64,000 nucleotides of DNA, taken from NCBI RefSeq assembly GCF_003234935.1, contig NZ_QKSB01000001.1, positions 124,001 through 188,000 of the forward strand, in the 5' to 3' direction. Position 1 is the first letter of the stretch, and every line of letters begins with the position of its first letter. This document shows, in pieces, positions 1 to 10,041 of this stretch. This DNA comes from Putridiphycobacter roseus. Its GTDB lineage: Bacteria; Bacteroidota; Bacteroidia; Flavobacteriales_D; Crocinitomicaceae. Position numbers and translations under genes: made by a program. The notes below the pieces were generated by a model. It had not been told where the DNA came from and did not search any database. It saw only the letters and a program-made list of their open reading frames with translations.

Positions 1-45
1 CCTTGCTAATCTTTCATCATCTACTATAATTGTTCTAATCTTCAT
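1..45 (-). CDS. LytTR-type response regulator, N-terminal fragment
   Basis: Only the first 15 codons are inside the window. They read MKIRTIIVDDERLAR, the classic start of a receiver domain with the acidic pair (DD) that helps bind magnesium. The start overlaps the end of the upstream LytS-type kinase gene by 11 bases, so the two are translationally coupled as a two-component pair. The phosphoacceptor Asp and the expected LytTR DNA-binding domain are beyond the left edge, so the output domain is inferred from the partner kinase family. Confidence 0.8.
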   Translation of the reverse strand, partial: MKIRTIIVDDERLAR

Positions 46-1108
46 TCTCGTCTGTAATTTTTTTAACGGCAATATAGGCATGCACTTTTCCTTCTTTTTC
101 AAATAAGTCAAAATGTGCTTCATCCCCAAAGATTATGGCTAATCTTTTTCTGGTATTTTCTATTCCAATTCCGTGGTTACTATTACCTGGGTTCATTTGC
201 CCGGTATTACTAATGGTAACCATCAATATATCCGCATTTACTTCTGTTTTAATAATCAGGTCTCCACCTTCCTCTAATTTAGACAAACCATGTTTAATCG
301 CATTTTCAGCAATTGTTTGAATAGTTAAAGGCGGGATTTTAAATTCAAGACTAGCAGGATCAATGTATAATTTCACTCTAATATGATCTTCAAATCTAAT
401 TTTTTCAATGTCTAAGTATGTTACCACTAGCTCTAGCTCTTTTTCAAGTGTAATCAATTTATGCCTGGTTAACATAATGGAATTACGCAATAAGTTTGAT
501 AACTTGGTAATGGCCTTTTTCGACTCCTCTTTGTCAATTTCAACCAAAGCTTTAATAGAGTTTAGAGAATTGAATAAAAAGTGTGGATTAATCTGGGCTC
601 TTAAATTCTTTAATTCAATTTCATTTTTTGAGGCTTCGTATTGCAAATTTTTTATCTCTTGTTGCCGTGATTTCTCAATAAACAAGTAACTATAGTATAT
701 TCCACACCAAAGTGCAGTCACAATAAAGGTGATAAAAATATTAATACTTAATTGGGCACCAAAGTAATCGACTTCATAATCATAATAATCTGGTTCAGAT
801 ATAAATTTATTGTACACTATTTGGGCGACTTCAAAAGCCGTAGATGCCAAAACAGAACCTATAATACTGTATAAAATGATTTTCCAAATCGCTTTTTCAA
901 TCCAATTGAACTTGATGATAAAGAACCTTAAAGAATGTGCTGCAAGTACTGAAAGTAATACAGAAACGAAATAATAAATAATTAATTTTTGGGTAATTAA
1001 AATACCACCACTTAAGTACGACAGTGCAAAAGTAATGAGTATATAAACTCCCCACCCAATAAATTGGGCAACCCAATAAAGATTATTATTTTTAAAGGAT
1101 AGACTCAT
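35..1108 (-). CDS. LytS/YehU-family sensor histidine kinase
   Basis: This 357-residue membrane kinase has about four hydrophobic segments in residues 10-145 and no large extracellular sensor. A short coiled linker (about 145-172) leads to a His_kinase domain whose phosphoacceptor His176 sits in NPHFLFNSLNSI. The HATPase part shows the N-box AENAIKHGL and a GIGIENTRKRL G-box. It should autophosphorylate and pass phosphate to the regulator that overlaps its 3' end. The stimulus cannot be read from the sequence. The ATG lies only 4 bases downstream of a TAnnTTTG box, so the mRNA may be leaderless. Confidence 0.9.
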   Translation of the reverse strand: MSLSFKNNNLYWVAQFIGWGVYILITFALSYLSGGILITQKLIIYYFVSVLLSVLAAHSLRFFIIKFNWIEKAIWKIILYSIIGSVLASTAFEVAQIVYNKFISEPDYYDYEVDYFGAQLSINIFITFIVTALWCGIYYSYLFIEKSRQQEIKNLQYEASKNEIELKNLRAQINPHFLFNSLNSIKALVEIDKEESKKAITKLSNLLRNSIMLTRHKLITLEKELELVVTYLDIEKIRFEDHIRVKLYIDPASLEFKIPPLTIQTIAENAIKHGLSKLEEGGDLIIKTEVNADILMVTISNTGQMNPGNSNHGIGIENTRKRLAIIFGDEAHFDLFEKEGKVHAYIAVKKITDENED

Positions 1109-1112
1109 TATT

Positions 1113-1140
1113 CAAATATAATTGAATATTCATAAAACAA
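1113..1140 (-). promoter_or_regulatory. Predicted promoter of the LytS-type kinase
   Basis: Read on the minus strand there is TTG, a 17-base spacer, then TATATTTG (1120-1113), matching the Bacteroidota -33/-7 pattern. The start codon begins 4 bases after the -7 box, which places the transcription start at or next to the ATG. Confidence 0.6.
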
Positions 1141-1204
1141 GCCTTAGAATGCGCAAAGAATACCGGTAATTTAGCACATTAAAATTAATATGTCAATAAT
1201 CGGA

Positions 1205-2305
1205 TTATACGTTAAATCTAAAATGCATGATGTCACCATCTTGTACAATGTAAGTTTTCCCTTCAACCCCCATTTTACCTGCCTCTTTAATTGCTGCTTC
1301 CGATTTATACTCAATATAATCTTCGTATTTAATTACTTCTGCACGAATAAAACCTTTTTCAAAATCTGTATGAATAACACCAGCTGCTTGTGGTGCTGTA
1401 GCACCTACTTCAACTGTCCATGCTCTTACTTCTTTTACACCACAAGTAAAGTAAGTTTGTAAATTTAGTAGCGTATAGGCCGAACGTATTAACTTGTTCA
1501 CCCCAGGCTCTTCTAATCCAATTTCTTCCAAAAACATTTGTCTTTCGTCGTAATCTTCTAACTCTGCAATTTCAGATTCAATTTGAGTACCAATCACTAA
1601 TACTTCAGCATTTTCGTCTGCAACAGCTGCTTTTACTTTTTCAGAATATGCATTCCCAGTGCTGGCCGAAGCTTCATCTACATTACACAGATACAAAACA
1701 GGTTTTGCGGTAATCAAGTGCATGTGATTTAATAACTTCTCTTCATCCTCAGATTCTACTTCATAAGTTCTAACAGACTTACCTGCTTCTAGAATAGTTT
1801 TTAATTTTTCTAATAGCTTATGTTCTTTTAAAAGTTCTTTATCTCCAGTTTTTACCGCTCTTGCTGTAGATGAGATTCTTTTTTCTACCGTATCTAAATC
1901 TTTCAATTGTAATTCAAAGTCAATTACTTCTTTGTCTCTAATTGGATCTACAGAACCGTCAACATGTATAATATTATCATTATCGAAACATCTTAACACG
2001 TGAATAATAGCATCTGTTTCACGGATATTTCCTAAAAACTGATTTCCTAAACCTTCTCCTTTATGTGCTCCTTTTACCAAGCCCGCAATATCAACGATTT
2101 CAATGGTAGTTGGCACCACTCTTTCTGGAGAAACAATGGCTTCTAAAGCGCTTAATCTTGGATCGGGCACCGTAATTGTTCCAACATTTGGCTCTATTGT
2201 ACAAAAAGGAAAATTCGCCGATTGTGCTCTCGCATTAGACAAACAATTAAACAAGGTTGATTTACCTACATTCGGTAATCCTACAATTCCACATTTTAAA
2301 GCCAT
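1205..2305 (-). CDS. ychF: Redox-regulated ATPase YchF (Obg-family P-loop NTPase)
   Basis: The 366-residue protein begins MALKCGIVGLPNVGKST, with the Walker A/G1 motif at residues 9-17, followed by the family-typical FPFCTIEPN. G4 is the YchF-type NVDE instead of NKxD, which in this family shifts specificity from GTP to ATP. The C-terminal third is the TGS domain. YchF binds ribosomes and takes part in translation and oxidative-stress responses. A TTG codon 18 bases upstream (2323) could extend the ORF, but that extension lies inside the predicted -7 box, so the MALK start is preferred. It is monocistronic by context. Confidence 0.95.
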   Translation of the reverse strand: MALKCGIVGLPNVGKSTLFNCLSNARAQSANFPFCTIEPNVGTITVPDPRLSALEAIVSPERVVPTTIEIVDIAGLVKGAHKGEGLGNQFLGNIRETDAIIHVLRCFDNDNIIHVDGSVDPIRDKEVIDFELQLKDLDTVEKRISSTARAVKTGDKELLKEHKLLEKLKTILEAGKSVRTYEVESEDEEKLLNHMHLITAKPVLYLCNVDEASASTGNAYSEKVKAAVADENAEVLVIGTQIESEIAELEDYDERQMFLEEIGLEEPGVNKLIRSAYTLLNLQTYFTCGVKEVRAWTVEVGATAPQAAGVIHTDFEKGFIRAEVIKYEDYIEYKSEAAIKEAGKMGVEGKTYIVQDGDIMHFRFNV

Positions 2306-2320
2306 ATTCAAAAATTTTAG

Positions 2321-2350
2321 CAAAGATATTCATTTTGCTTTGCAAAGCAA
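2321..2350 (-). promoter_or_regulatory. Predicted ychF promoter overlapping a perfect palindrome
   Basis: On the minus strand: TTG (2350-2348), a 19-base spacer, TATCTTTG (2328-2321). Transcription would start near 2315, giving a leader of about 10 bases before the ATG at 2305. The -33 element lies inside the 16-base perfect palindrome TTGCTTTGCAAAGCAA (2335-2350), which could be an operator or the 3' hairpin of the upstream surface-protein gene. Confidence 0.6.
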
Positions 2351-2381
2351 TAAAATGTGATAAAAGGATGTGATTTTAAGG

Positions 2382-5300
2382 TTACTTTTTACTTCGAATT
2401 AATGAAATAGTACCTTGGCCTTCGAATTCAGTGCCATTTGTGGAAACTGCTTTGTAGGTATATAAGTATACACCATCCGAACATGGCTTATCCCCATTTT
2501 TTAAATTACCTGTCCATTTATCTTCGATATCCAAAAATCGATACACTTCCACGCCATATCGGTTCATCACCACACACTCAAATGTTTCTATTCCTTGATT
2601 GGGAAAGAAAAACTCATTATTAGGATAAGCACCTGGTGTAAATACATTCGGCACTTCTAGAACTGGTGTGGCATGTACCACAATATCTAAACAAGATGTA
2701 TCCACGCAATCATTATAGTTTTTTGCAACTAAACAAACTTGATAAATTTCTTCATTTTTATACGTAGTATCAGGCTTATCTCCAATTGCGTAGGTGAAAA
2801 ACCATTTATTATCTAATGGATTATTCGTGTATAAATTCCATTGAAAAATAGTATCTGATAAAGGGTTGCCTTCCTGTGCAAAACCTGTTGAAGTATTTGT
2901 GAATTTTACTTTCACAGGGTCTGTACCTTCATATTCTGTTGGGGTAATAAAATCATCAGATGCCGCTGTAAAACTAGCGATTGGACGAATAGAATCTAGT
3001 ACAATTGAATTGCTCACTTCACATCCTAATCCATCTGTAATCAAAACGGTATACAAGGCAGGGGCTAAACCATTCCATTGAGAACCACTAAATGTATCTC
3101 CATTTTTATCATTCGACCAATCAAAAGAGAAAGAACCACTACCTCCACCATTTGCGGTTGCAAAGACAGAGCCGTTCCCACTTTGATAAGCAGCCGTTCT
3201 GCAATAAGCTGCATTTTTATCAATGCTTGTTTCTATACTATCGTTTTGAAGGATGGTAAAATCAAAAGCACTAGAACAACCAGCAGAATCTAATATAATT
3301 AAGTTATAGGTACCGGCTGGTAAATCATTTATACTTGAAGTACTTGGTAAACCACTCACTACCGTAGATTCCCAATCAAAAGTATATGGCCCTTGGTTAT
3401 TGTTAATATTATTTACTGAAATTAATCCCGTTTCCTCTCCAAAACAGTTTACATTTTTGACAATAAAGTTTGCCGAAATTGCAGGTGGATTTGGCAAGTT
3501 ATGTATTAAAGTTGCAGCACAACCATTGTCATCTGTTACCATTACGGTATAAGTACCAGCAGACAAATTATTAGCTGTGGCAGTATTGGAATTAATTACA
3601 GTTGGCCCACTCCAATCAAAAGTTGTACTACTCCCCATTGTCCCTCCTGTTACACCAATATTAATGGAACCGTCTACAAAACCAAAACAATGCGGTGAAC
3701 CTGCACTTTGAACATATAAAGTTAAAACATCAGGTTGGTTAATCGTTACCGCAAAAGAAGATGCACATCCGTTCATATCTGTCACCGTTACCACCCAAAT
3801 ACCAGCCATCATGCCAGTTAGTGGCGTGTTTATACTCCCCGTCACTATCTGTCCAATAGGAGAAGTCCAAACCACAGATTGAATTGCAACATTATCCGGG
3901 TTATTATTTCCATCTACTGTATATGCATTAATCGTTGCCGATCCATTAGCGTCTCCATGGCATAAGGCACTTGTTTTATTCGTCACCTCTATCACCACAC
4001 CATGTCCAACAGAATTAATGGTTACGGCGGAATCTGCATGACAGCCTGCCACGTCTAATAATTGAATATTAACAATAGTACCAACACCAGCATAAGCAGT
4101 GTCGTAAGGAAGGGTATTGGTTTCCGAAATACCATTCATTATAATAGTACCCAGACCACCATTAAGCATCCCTGCTGTTCCCTCTACATAAACGGCACCA
4201 TTGCCATTTCCAGGACAATCAGGACCAGGAATAATAGTTACATCAGAAAACTGTGGGGTTGAGAAAATGCCATTGACACTCCCTGTACAACCATCTTGAT
4301 TCGTAATAAATAAAGTATAATTGGCGCCATTAAATAAATTCTGAACTTGAGCTGGACTAGGTGTATTAATGGTATCATTTATCAAACTACCAGAACCGGT
4401 ATTCACCATGTAGTAAGTCCCATCTTCTAGAAAGTTAAAATCTACACCATTATTTAGACCTGTACAATTTACCGTTGCTGTTGGTTCAATTGGACAAGTA
4501 TATTTCACTTCAATAGCTGTTCCTAAATTATAACACCCATTTCCGTCGGTATCCCAATGTATAATTCCATTATCGTTTGTCCCCACAACATTACCATTCA
4601 TACCAATGCCATCATCTGCTGTTACTGGGACAAAAAAGTAGGTTCCACAACCTAATTGACTTACAATTAAGCTTTGCATATTATGCCCATCAGCAATACT
4701 ATCCGCCGGAATAATTAACTGTGTAAATCCAGGGTCATTGGTAGGATTAGTTCCTGTAGGTAATGCATCATATACTAAAAACATTAATTGCGCACTATAT
4801 ATATCATCCCCTAAAGGACTAGGGATAGTGTCGGCAGGTAATATATAATTATCATTCGAGAGAATGGCAAAATTATCCCCTTCACACAAGGCAATTGGAG
4901 CTGTTGTTAATTGATTATTTTTTAACAAAGAAAATGTACCCGTACTAGTGTTACACACTGGCACAATAGAACAGTCTGTTGCGCCAGAACCACTTATTTG
5001 CGTTAATGAAATGTTTTGAACTTGTCCAGAAAAATTGGTAACTAAAAGAATATAAACCTCTCCAACTGCTGACGTTGCAATAGTAGGAAATTCATTACTA
5101 ACCCCAGAATAACTGCAGTCGACAATTGGACTTAAAATTGGATCCCCTAAAGTACCACAGTTTGCCACTGCATTTGCCAAATTGGTAAAAGGCCCATAAA
5201 TAATATAATCTATATCTGTATTTGCAGACAAAGACATATTAATTGGGCCCGCGTTAGAAATTTCCAAATAAAACCAACTTGGATTTGGCTGCGTAAATAA

Positions 5301-5465
5301 GCAGCCATAGTTATTACCAACTGCGGCTGTACCCGCATTTCCGTTTGCTATGAAGGAAACGCCCACATTAGTGCAAATAGGATTCATGTCCACACAATTT
5401 ACATTGTTTTGAGCTTGCAGACTATATGCTGCCAAACAAACTAATAGAACTAACCCTTTTAACAC
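2382..5465 (-). CDS. T9SS type-B surface protein with repeated Ig-like modules (downstream paralogue)
   Basis: This 1,027-residue exported protein starts with a hydrophobic signal peptide (cleavage near LQAQ|NN). It has Cys-rich N-terminal modules (about 20-330), several repeats of roughly 80-100 residues of the type GTYTVMVTDDNGC typical of SprB-like adhesins, and a PKD-like stretch near 830-930. The gliding-motility-associated C-terminal domain (VPNVFTPGAYPNNEFFFP ... SDGVYLYTYKA) is the type-B signal for T9SS. It is probably surface-attached or released, with a role in adhesion or gliding inferred from the family. The start is GTG: the only upstream in-frame codons after the neighbouring stop do not offer ATG, and GTG is needed to keep the signal peptide. 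It lies 10 bases after its paralogue, so the pair is likely co-transcribed. Confidence 0.88.
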   Translation of the reverse strand: MLKGLVLLVCLAAYSLQAQNNVNCVDMNPICTNVGVSFIANGNAGTAAVGNNYGCLFTQPNPSWFYLEISNAGPINMSLSANTDIDYIIYGPFTNLANAVANCGTLGDPILSPIVDCSYSGVSNEFPTIATSAVGEVYILLVTNFSGQVQNISLTQISGSGATDCSIVPVCNTSTGTFSLLKNNQLTTAPIALCEGDNFAILSNDNYILPADTIPSPLGDDIYSAQLMFLVYDALPTGTNPTNDPGFTQLIIPADSIADGHNMQSLIVSQLGCGTYFFVPVTADDGIGMNGNVVGTNDNGIIHWDTDGNGCYNLGTAIEVKYTCPIEPTATVNCTGLNNGVDFNFLEDGTYYMVNTGSGSLINDTINTPSPAQVQNLFNGANYTLFITNQDGCTGSVNGIFSTPQFSDVTIIPGPDCPGNGNGAVYVEGTAGMLNGGLGTIIMNGISETNTLPYDTAYAGVGTIVNIQLLDVAGCHADSAVTINSVGHGVVIEVTNKTSALCHGDANGSATINAYTVDGNNNPDNVAIQSVVWTSPIGQIVTGSINTPLTGMMAGIWVVTVTDMNGCASSFAVTINQPDVLTLYVQSAGSPHCFGFVDGSINIGVTGGTMGSSTTFDWSGPTVINSNTATANNLSAGTYTVMVTDDNGCAATLIHNLPNPPAISANFIVKNVNCFGEETGLISVNNINNNQGPYTFDWESTVVSGLPSTSSINDLPAGTYNLIILDSAGCSSAFDFTILQNDSIETSIDKNAAYCRTAAYQSGNGSVFATANGGGSGSFSFDWSNDKNGDTFSGSQWNGLAPALYTVLITDGLGCEVSNSIVLDSIRPIASFTAASDDFITPTEYEGTDPVKVKFTNTSTGFAQEGNPLSDTIFQWNLYTNNPLDNKWFFTYAIGDKPDTTYKNEEIYQVCLVAKNYNDCVDTSCLDIVVHATPVLEVPNVFTPGAYPNNEFFFPNQGIETFECVVMNRYGVEVYRFLDIEDKWTGNLKNGDKPCSDGVYLYTYKAVSTNGTEFEGQGTISLIRSKK

Positions 5466-5475
5466 AATTCAATTT

Positions 5476-8400
5476 TTATTTTTTACTTCTTATCAATGTT
5501 ACCGTACCTGAACCTTCAAATTCTTTTTTATTGGTTGCTATCGCTTTATAAGTATAAAAGTAAACACCATCAGAACAAGCTTTATCTCCATTATCTAAAT
5601 TTCCATTCCACTTGTCATTAATATCTGTGAATCTAAAAACTTCCACACCATATCTATTCATGATACCACATTCAAATACATCTATACCAACATTAGGGAA
5701 AAAGAATTCATTATTAGGAAAAGCACCTGGTGTAAATACATTCGGCACCTCTAAAACTGGCGCGGAATGCACCACAATATCTAAGCAAGTAGTATCCACA
5801 CAATCATTATAATTTTTTGCGACTAAACACACTTGATAAACTTCTTCTTCTGTATAAGTAGTATCTGGTTTATCACTAATATCATAAGTAAAGAACCAAT
5901 TATTATCCAATTCATTATTGGTATATAAATTCCATTGAAAAATAGTATCCGATAAAGGATTTCCTTCTTGTGCATAACCAGTAGAAGTATTCGTGAACTT
6001 AACTTTTACAGGATCTGTCCCTTCGTATTCTGTAGCAGATAGAAATTCATCAGACACTGCAGTAAAACTAGCATTAGGACTAATGGAATCTAATAAAATA
6101 GAATTGTTTACCATACAACCTAAGCCATCTGTAATTTCAACAGCGTAAAAAGCAGGAGCTAAACCATTCCATTGAGATCCGTTATGTGTATCATTATTTT
6201 TATCGTTTGTCCATTCAAAAGAGAAAGAACCACTACCTCCACCATTTGCGGTTGCAAACACAGAACCATTACCACTTTGGAAACTCTTTGTTCTACAATA
6301 AGAAGCATTCTTTCCTATTGTTGTCCCGATACTATCATTTTCTGTAATGGTATAATCAAAAGAATTTGAACAACCCATTGCATCCACAATAGTTAATGTA
6401 TAATTTCCTGCTTCCAATTCAGACACAATAGAATCGGAAGAAAAAGAAGGTTGTCCCGGAATTGTCCAAGAGTAAGTTACATTACCTTGATTATTGTATG
6501 GAGTTACTGCAATCAAACCTGAAGCTGCACCATAACAATTAACATGTTTAATGTTTGCCGAAACACCAATAGCTTCAGGATCAACCAACGCTTGATTAAT
6601 AGAAGAAACACAGCCATTTCCATCCGTTACTTTAATGGTATAAGTTCCTGCCACTAATTGGTTGGCAACACTTGTACCTGGCGCATTTAATACTGTCCCT
6701 GCACCATCTGTAATTTCATAAGTTAACGGTTGTGTTCCACCATTTACAAACGGGGTTAAAGCACCAGTTGAACCTTGATAACATTGTGGATTTAAGACAC
6801 CCGGATTAATTGCCAAAGGTGAAGGATTGGAGATATTAAAAGAGTATGAAACCACACAAGTATTTTGATCCGTTACTGTAACAACCCATTGACCGGGCAT
6901 CATATTGATTAAAGTATCGTTGCTAGCTAAACCAGGGAACTGTGCGCCATTTGGTGCCGTCCATAAAATTCCTACAATTGGAATTCCATCAGGAACCCCT
7001 GTACTACCATCAATTCCTTTTGCTATAATTCTAACCACAGCGTCAGAACCATTATAACAGGAAACACCACTAATCAATTCGTGGGTAATATCAATTGTAT
7101 GCGTAATTGCTGGTATTGTCACCGCGGTATCCCAAGTACAACCAAAAGCATCTGCTAAAATTATATTTACAATAGTTCCAGCTCCAGAAGATAAGGAATC
7201 ATTTGGAGGTGTTGTCCCCGGTACACCATTCATAAAAGTATTTGTAATTCCACCATTACCAGAATTGGCAACACCTGAAACCAATACATAGCCTTCCGCA
7301 TTACAACCACTTGCTGCAAATACATCCACAGATTGCATTTGTGGCGTGTAAAAATCTCCTGTAACTGTATCCGTACAGCCAATTGCATCCACTAAAATTA
7401 ATTCGTAGGTACTATTATTTGTTAAATCAGTTAAAATCACATTGTCTGGTGTACTGATAGTATCCTCACTCAAAATACCAGCGCCTTGATTAAAGATTAC
7501 GACATCTCCATCTCCACCACTAATATCTACTAAAATACTGTTATTAATATTCACACAATTGATAGAAGAGTTAGACACAATTGGACAGGCATATTTAATT
7601 TCTATAGGCGTTCCTAAAACATAACAACCATTGCCATCCAAATCATAATGTAATGAACCATTATCATTAGGTCCTTGCATATTTGCAAAGCCACCAATAC
7701 CATCATCCCCTGCAACAGGTACTAAATAAATTGTACCACAATTAATTCCCAATGAATCCATTAATAAACTAGTGCTATTATTTACATCAAATATTGTATC
7801 TGAAGGAATAATTACTCCTGTATAACCAGGATCTGTAGCTGGATCGCCACCATTTGGCACAGCATCATACACCAAAAACATCAATTGAGCTGAAAATATA
7901 CCATCACCACCATCTACTACAGCAATCGTATCTTCAGGCAAACCATAATCACCATTTGATAAAATAGCATAATTGTCATCCCCACACAATGAAAGCGGAG
8001 AAGTTGCTGGTAAACCATTTTTAATAATATTAAAAGTCCCAGGTTGAGAATAACATGGTGGCACTACAATAGAACAATCAGTAGAACCTAAACCACCAAT
8101 TTGATTAATCGTAAAAGTGGTATTTAAGTTAGAAAAATTAGTCACCATCATTACGTATACCTCACCAACTATGGCACCTGTAATATCTGGAAGCTCTGTA
8201 TTCCCACCAATATAACCACAATCCGCTATATTTGCAGGTGTCCCATTCCCTAAGTTACCACATTGACTTTGAGCAGCTGTTAAATCTGCAAATGGTCCCC
8301 AAATGATAAAATCCATGTCTCCCGTGGAGGTTAAATTCATATTTATATCTCCGTTGGTACCAATTTTAAAATAAAACCAACTTGGGTTGTTTTGTGTTCC

Positions 8401-8583
8401 AACGCAGCCATAATTATTTCCTGCAGGTGCTGAACCAGCATTGGCATTAATCGGGAAAACATTAGTTGAATCCTGATGTGTACATATGGGTAACATACCA
8501 GCACAAGTTGAATTCGTTGTTTGCGCGCTCCCGATAAAAATGGAGCACATAAACAATACGGATAATAAGGTACTTTTTCTCAT
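5476..8583 (-). CDS. T9SS type-B surface protein with repeated Ig-like modules (upstream paralogue)
   Basis: This 1,035-residue exported protein has a signal peptide ending near GSAQ|TT, the same module order as the downstream gene, and a type-B sorting domain (VPNVFTPGAFPNNEFFFP). Similarity to the neighbour is strongest in the last 350 residues, where whole segments such as QSGNGSVFATANGGGSGSFS are identical. The middle repeats have diverged. Together they form a tandem duplication of adhesin-like cargo. The function is inferred from the SprB-like architecture; no catalytic motif is visible. The ATG start follows a 229-base divergent spacer shared with the thiolase gene, in which a lone TATTTTTG box occurs on the minus strand (8708-8701). 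Confidence 0.88.
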   Translation of the reverse strand: MRKSTLLSVLFMCSIFIGSAQTTNSTCAGMLPICTHQDSTNVFPINANAGSAPAGNNYGCVGTQNNPSWFYFKIGTNGDINMNLTSTGDMDFIIWGPFADLTAAQSQCGNLGNGTPANIADCGYIGGNTELPDITGAIVGEVYVMMVTNFSNLNTTFTINQIGGLGSTDCSIVVPPCYSQPGTFNIIKNGLPATSPLSLCGDDNYAILSNGDYGLPEDTIAVVDGGDGIFSAQLMFLVYDAVPNGGDPATDPGYTGVIIPSDTIFDVNNSTSLLMDSLGINCGTIYLVPVAGDDGIGGFANMQGPNDNGSLHYDLDGNGCYVLGTPIEIKYACPIVSNSSINCVNINNSILVDISGGDGDVVIFNQGAGILSEDTISTPDNVILTDLTNNSTYELILVDAIGCTDTVTGDFYTPQMQSVDVFAASGCNAEGYVLVSGVANSGNGGITNTFMNGVPGTTPPNDSLSSGAGTIVNIILADAFGCTWDTAVTIPAITHTIDITHELISGVSCYNGSDAVVRIIAKGIDGSTGVPDGIPIVGILWTAPNGAQFPGLASNDTLINMMPGQWVVTVTDQNTCVVSYSFNISNPSPLAINPGVLNPQCYQGSTGALTPFVNGGTQPLTYEITDGAGTVLNAPGTSVANQLVAGTYTIKVTDGNGCVSSINQALVDPEAIGVSANIKHVNCYGAASGLIAVTPYNNQGNVTYSWTIPGQPSFSSDSIVSELEAGNYTLTIVDAMGCSNSFDYTITENDSIGTTIGKNASYCRTKSFQSGNGSVFATANGGGSGSFSFEWTNDKNNDTHNGSQWNGLAPAFYAVEITDGLGCMVNNSILLDSISPNASFTAVSDEFLSATEYEGTDPVKVKFTNTSTGYAQEGNPLSDTIFQWNLYTNNELDNNWFFTYDISDKPDTTYTEEEVYQVCLVAKNYNDCVDTTCLDIVVHSAPVLEVPNVFTPGAFPNNEFFFPNVGIDVFECGIMNRYGVEVFRFTDINDKWNGNLDNGDKACSDGVYFYTYKAIATNKKEFEGSGTVTLIRSKK

Positions 8584-8757
8584 TTGATTAATTTATATTA
8601 TGCTTTTTACTTTTAATTTTAATTCCTTGCTTTAAAGCTATCTATTTTATGCGATTGACTTTATTATTATAATAACGTAAAACATGCCCTTAGCGTTGCA
8701 CAAAAATAAACATTTTTCACAATTTAGGATTTTATATGACTTTAATTATGAGTGTAA

Positions 8758-8789
8758 TTTGAAATGAAGTAAATCTTTTTCTATTTTTG
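8758..8789 (+). promoter_or_regulatory. Predicted promoter of the thiolase gene
   Basis: TTTG (8758-8761), a 20-base spacer, then TATTTTTG (8782-8789) match the Bacteroidota consensus. The predicted start is about 17 bases before the ATG at 8813. Confidence 0.75.
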
Positions 8790-8812
8790 TATTCTATAAA
8801 AACAGATGTAAA

Positions 8813-9991
8813 ATGAACAAAGAAGTATATATTGTATCTGCTGTAAGAACTCCTATTGGTAGTTTTGGTGGTGGATTATCGACCGTTAGCGCAACGCAAT
8901 TAGGAGCAACAGCAATTAAAGGCGCATTAAATAAATCAGGCGTTCCGGCGGAAAGCATTGATGAAGTAATTATGGGTAATGTGCTACAAGCCAATTTAGG
9001 ACAAGCACCTGCTAGACAAGCTGCTATTTTTGCAGGCTTAAGTGAAAACATTCCTTGTACAACCGTTAATAAGGTTTGCGCATCTGGAATGAAAGCCATT
9101 AGTTTAGGCGCACAAACTATTTTAGCAGGCGACAACAACATAGTAGTAGTTGGTGGTATGGAGAACATGAGTGCAGTACCTCATTATTACAACGCTAGAA
9201 ATGCCGTAAAACTAGGAGATGCTAAAATGACCGACGGTTTAGTAAAAGACGGTTTGACGGATGTTTACAATAAAGTACACATGGGTGTTTGTGCAGATGA
9301 ATGTGCAACGGAATACAATTTTTCAAGAGAAGATCAAGATGCTTTTGCCATAGAATCTTATAATCGTTCAGCAGCAGCGTGGGCAGCGGGTAAATTCAAT
9401 GACGAAGTTGTACCTGTGGAAGTTCCTCAAAGAAGAGGCGACGCTATCCTAGTAAAGGAAGACGAAGAGTATAAAAATGTGAAAATGGATAAAATTCCAC
9501 AACTACGTCCAGTATTCGATAAAGAAGGAACTGTAACTGCTGCAAATGCTTCTACTTTAAATGATGGTGCTTCTGCACTTATTTTAGCTAGTAAAGAAGC
9601 TGTTGAAAAATACAATTTAAAACCAATTGCTAAATTAGTAAGTTATGCAGATGCTGCACATGAACCAAAATGGTTTACCACTGCACCAGCAAAAGCAATT
9701 CCTATTGCCTTAGGAAAAGCAAACTTAACAGTAAAAGATATTGATTATTGGGAATTAAACGAAGCTTTTGCTGTCGTTGGCTTAGCTAACACAAAAAAAT
9801 TAGGCTTAGATCCTAGCAAGGTAGATGTAAATGGTGGTGCTGTTTCTTTAGGACACCCACTTGGAAATTCTGGTTCAAGAATTATTGTAACCTTAATTCA
9901 TGTACTAAAACAAAACGGTGGTAAATATGGTGCCGCAGGAATTTGTAACGGTGGCGGTGGCGCTTCTGCTATGGTAATTGAAAATATCTAA
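8813..9991 (+). CDS. Acetyl-CoA C-acyltransferase (thiolase)
   Basis: The 392-residue protein has the usual length for a tetrameric thiolase and all active-site motifs: nucleophile Cys89 in VNKVCASGMK, His348 in SLGHPLGNSG, and the general-base Cys378 in CNGGGGAS. It condenses two acetyl-CoA to acetoacetyl-CoA or carries out the reverse cleavage, in fatty-acid or ketone-body and amino-acid degradation. Thiolases of this type are hard to split into biosynthetic or degradative forms by sequence. No other beta-oxidation gene is adjacent. It is monocistronic, with its own promoter and a strong terminator. Confidence 0.93.
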   Translation: MNKEVYIVSAVRTPIGSFGGGLSTVSATQLGATAIKGALNKSGVPAESIDEVIMGNVLQANLGQAPARQAAIFAGLSENIPCTTVNKVCASGMKAISLGAQTILAGDNNIVVVGGMENMSAVPHYYNARNAVKLGDAKMTDGLVKDGLTDVYNKVHMGVCADECATEYNFSREDQDAFAIESYNRSAAAWAAGKFNDEVVPVEVPQRRGDAILVKEDEEYKNVKMDKIPQLRPVFDKEGTVTAANASTLNDGASALILASKEAVEKYNLKPIAKLVSYADAAHEPKWFTTAPAKAIPIALGKANLTVKDIDYWELNEAFAVVGLANTKKLGLDPSKVDVNGGAVSLGHPLGNSGSRIIVTLIHVLKQNGGKYGAAGICNGGGGASAMVIENI

Positions 9992-10013
9992 TACCAATCT
10001 TATATAAATTATT

Positions 10014-10041
10014 AAAGGGAGCTTAAGCTCCCTTTTTTTTT
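10014..10041 (+). terminator. Rho-independent terminator of the thiolase gene
   Basis: A perfect 11-bp inverted repeat (AAAGGGAGCTT / AAGCTCCCTTT) is followed by a run of T residues, 23 bases after the stop codon. Confidence 0.9.

Noticed and set aside
2335..2350. The palindrome TTGCTTTGCAAAGCAA as a terminator of the T9SS gene
   Set aside because: No T run follows on the minus strand, and it overlaps the -33 element of ychF; kept only as part of the promoter entry.
2600..8500. Regularly repeated segments that could suggest a CRISPR or satellite array
   Set aside because: The periodicity is at protein level (Ig-like modules) with diverged DNA; no short identical repeats with unique spacers.
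8794..9168. A 124-residue minus-strand frame inside the thiolase gene
   Set aside because: Antisense shadow: repetitive composition mirrors thiolase codons and overlaps its promoter.
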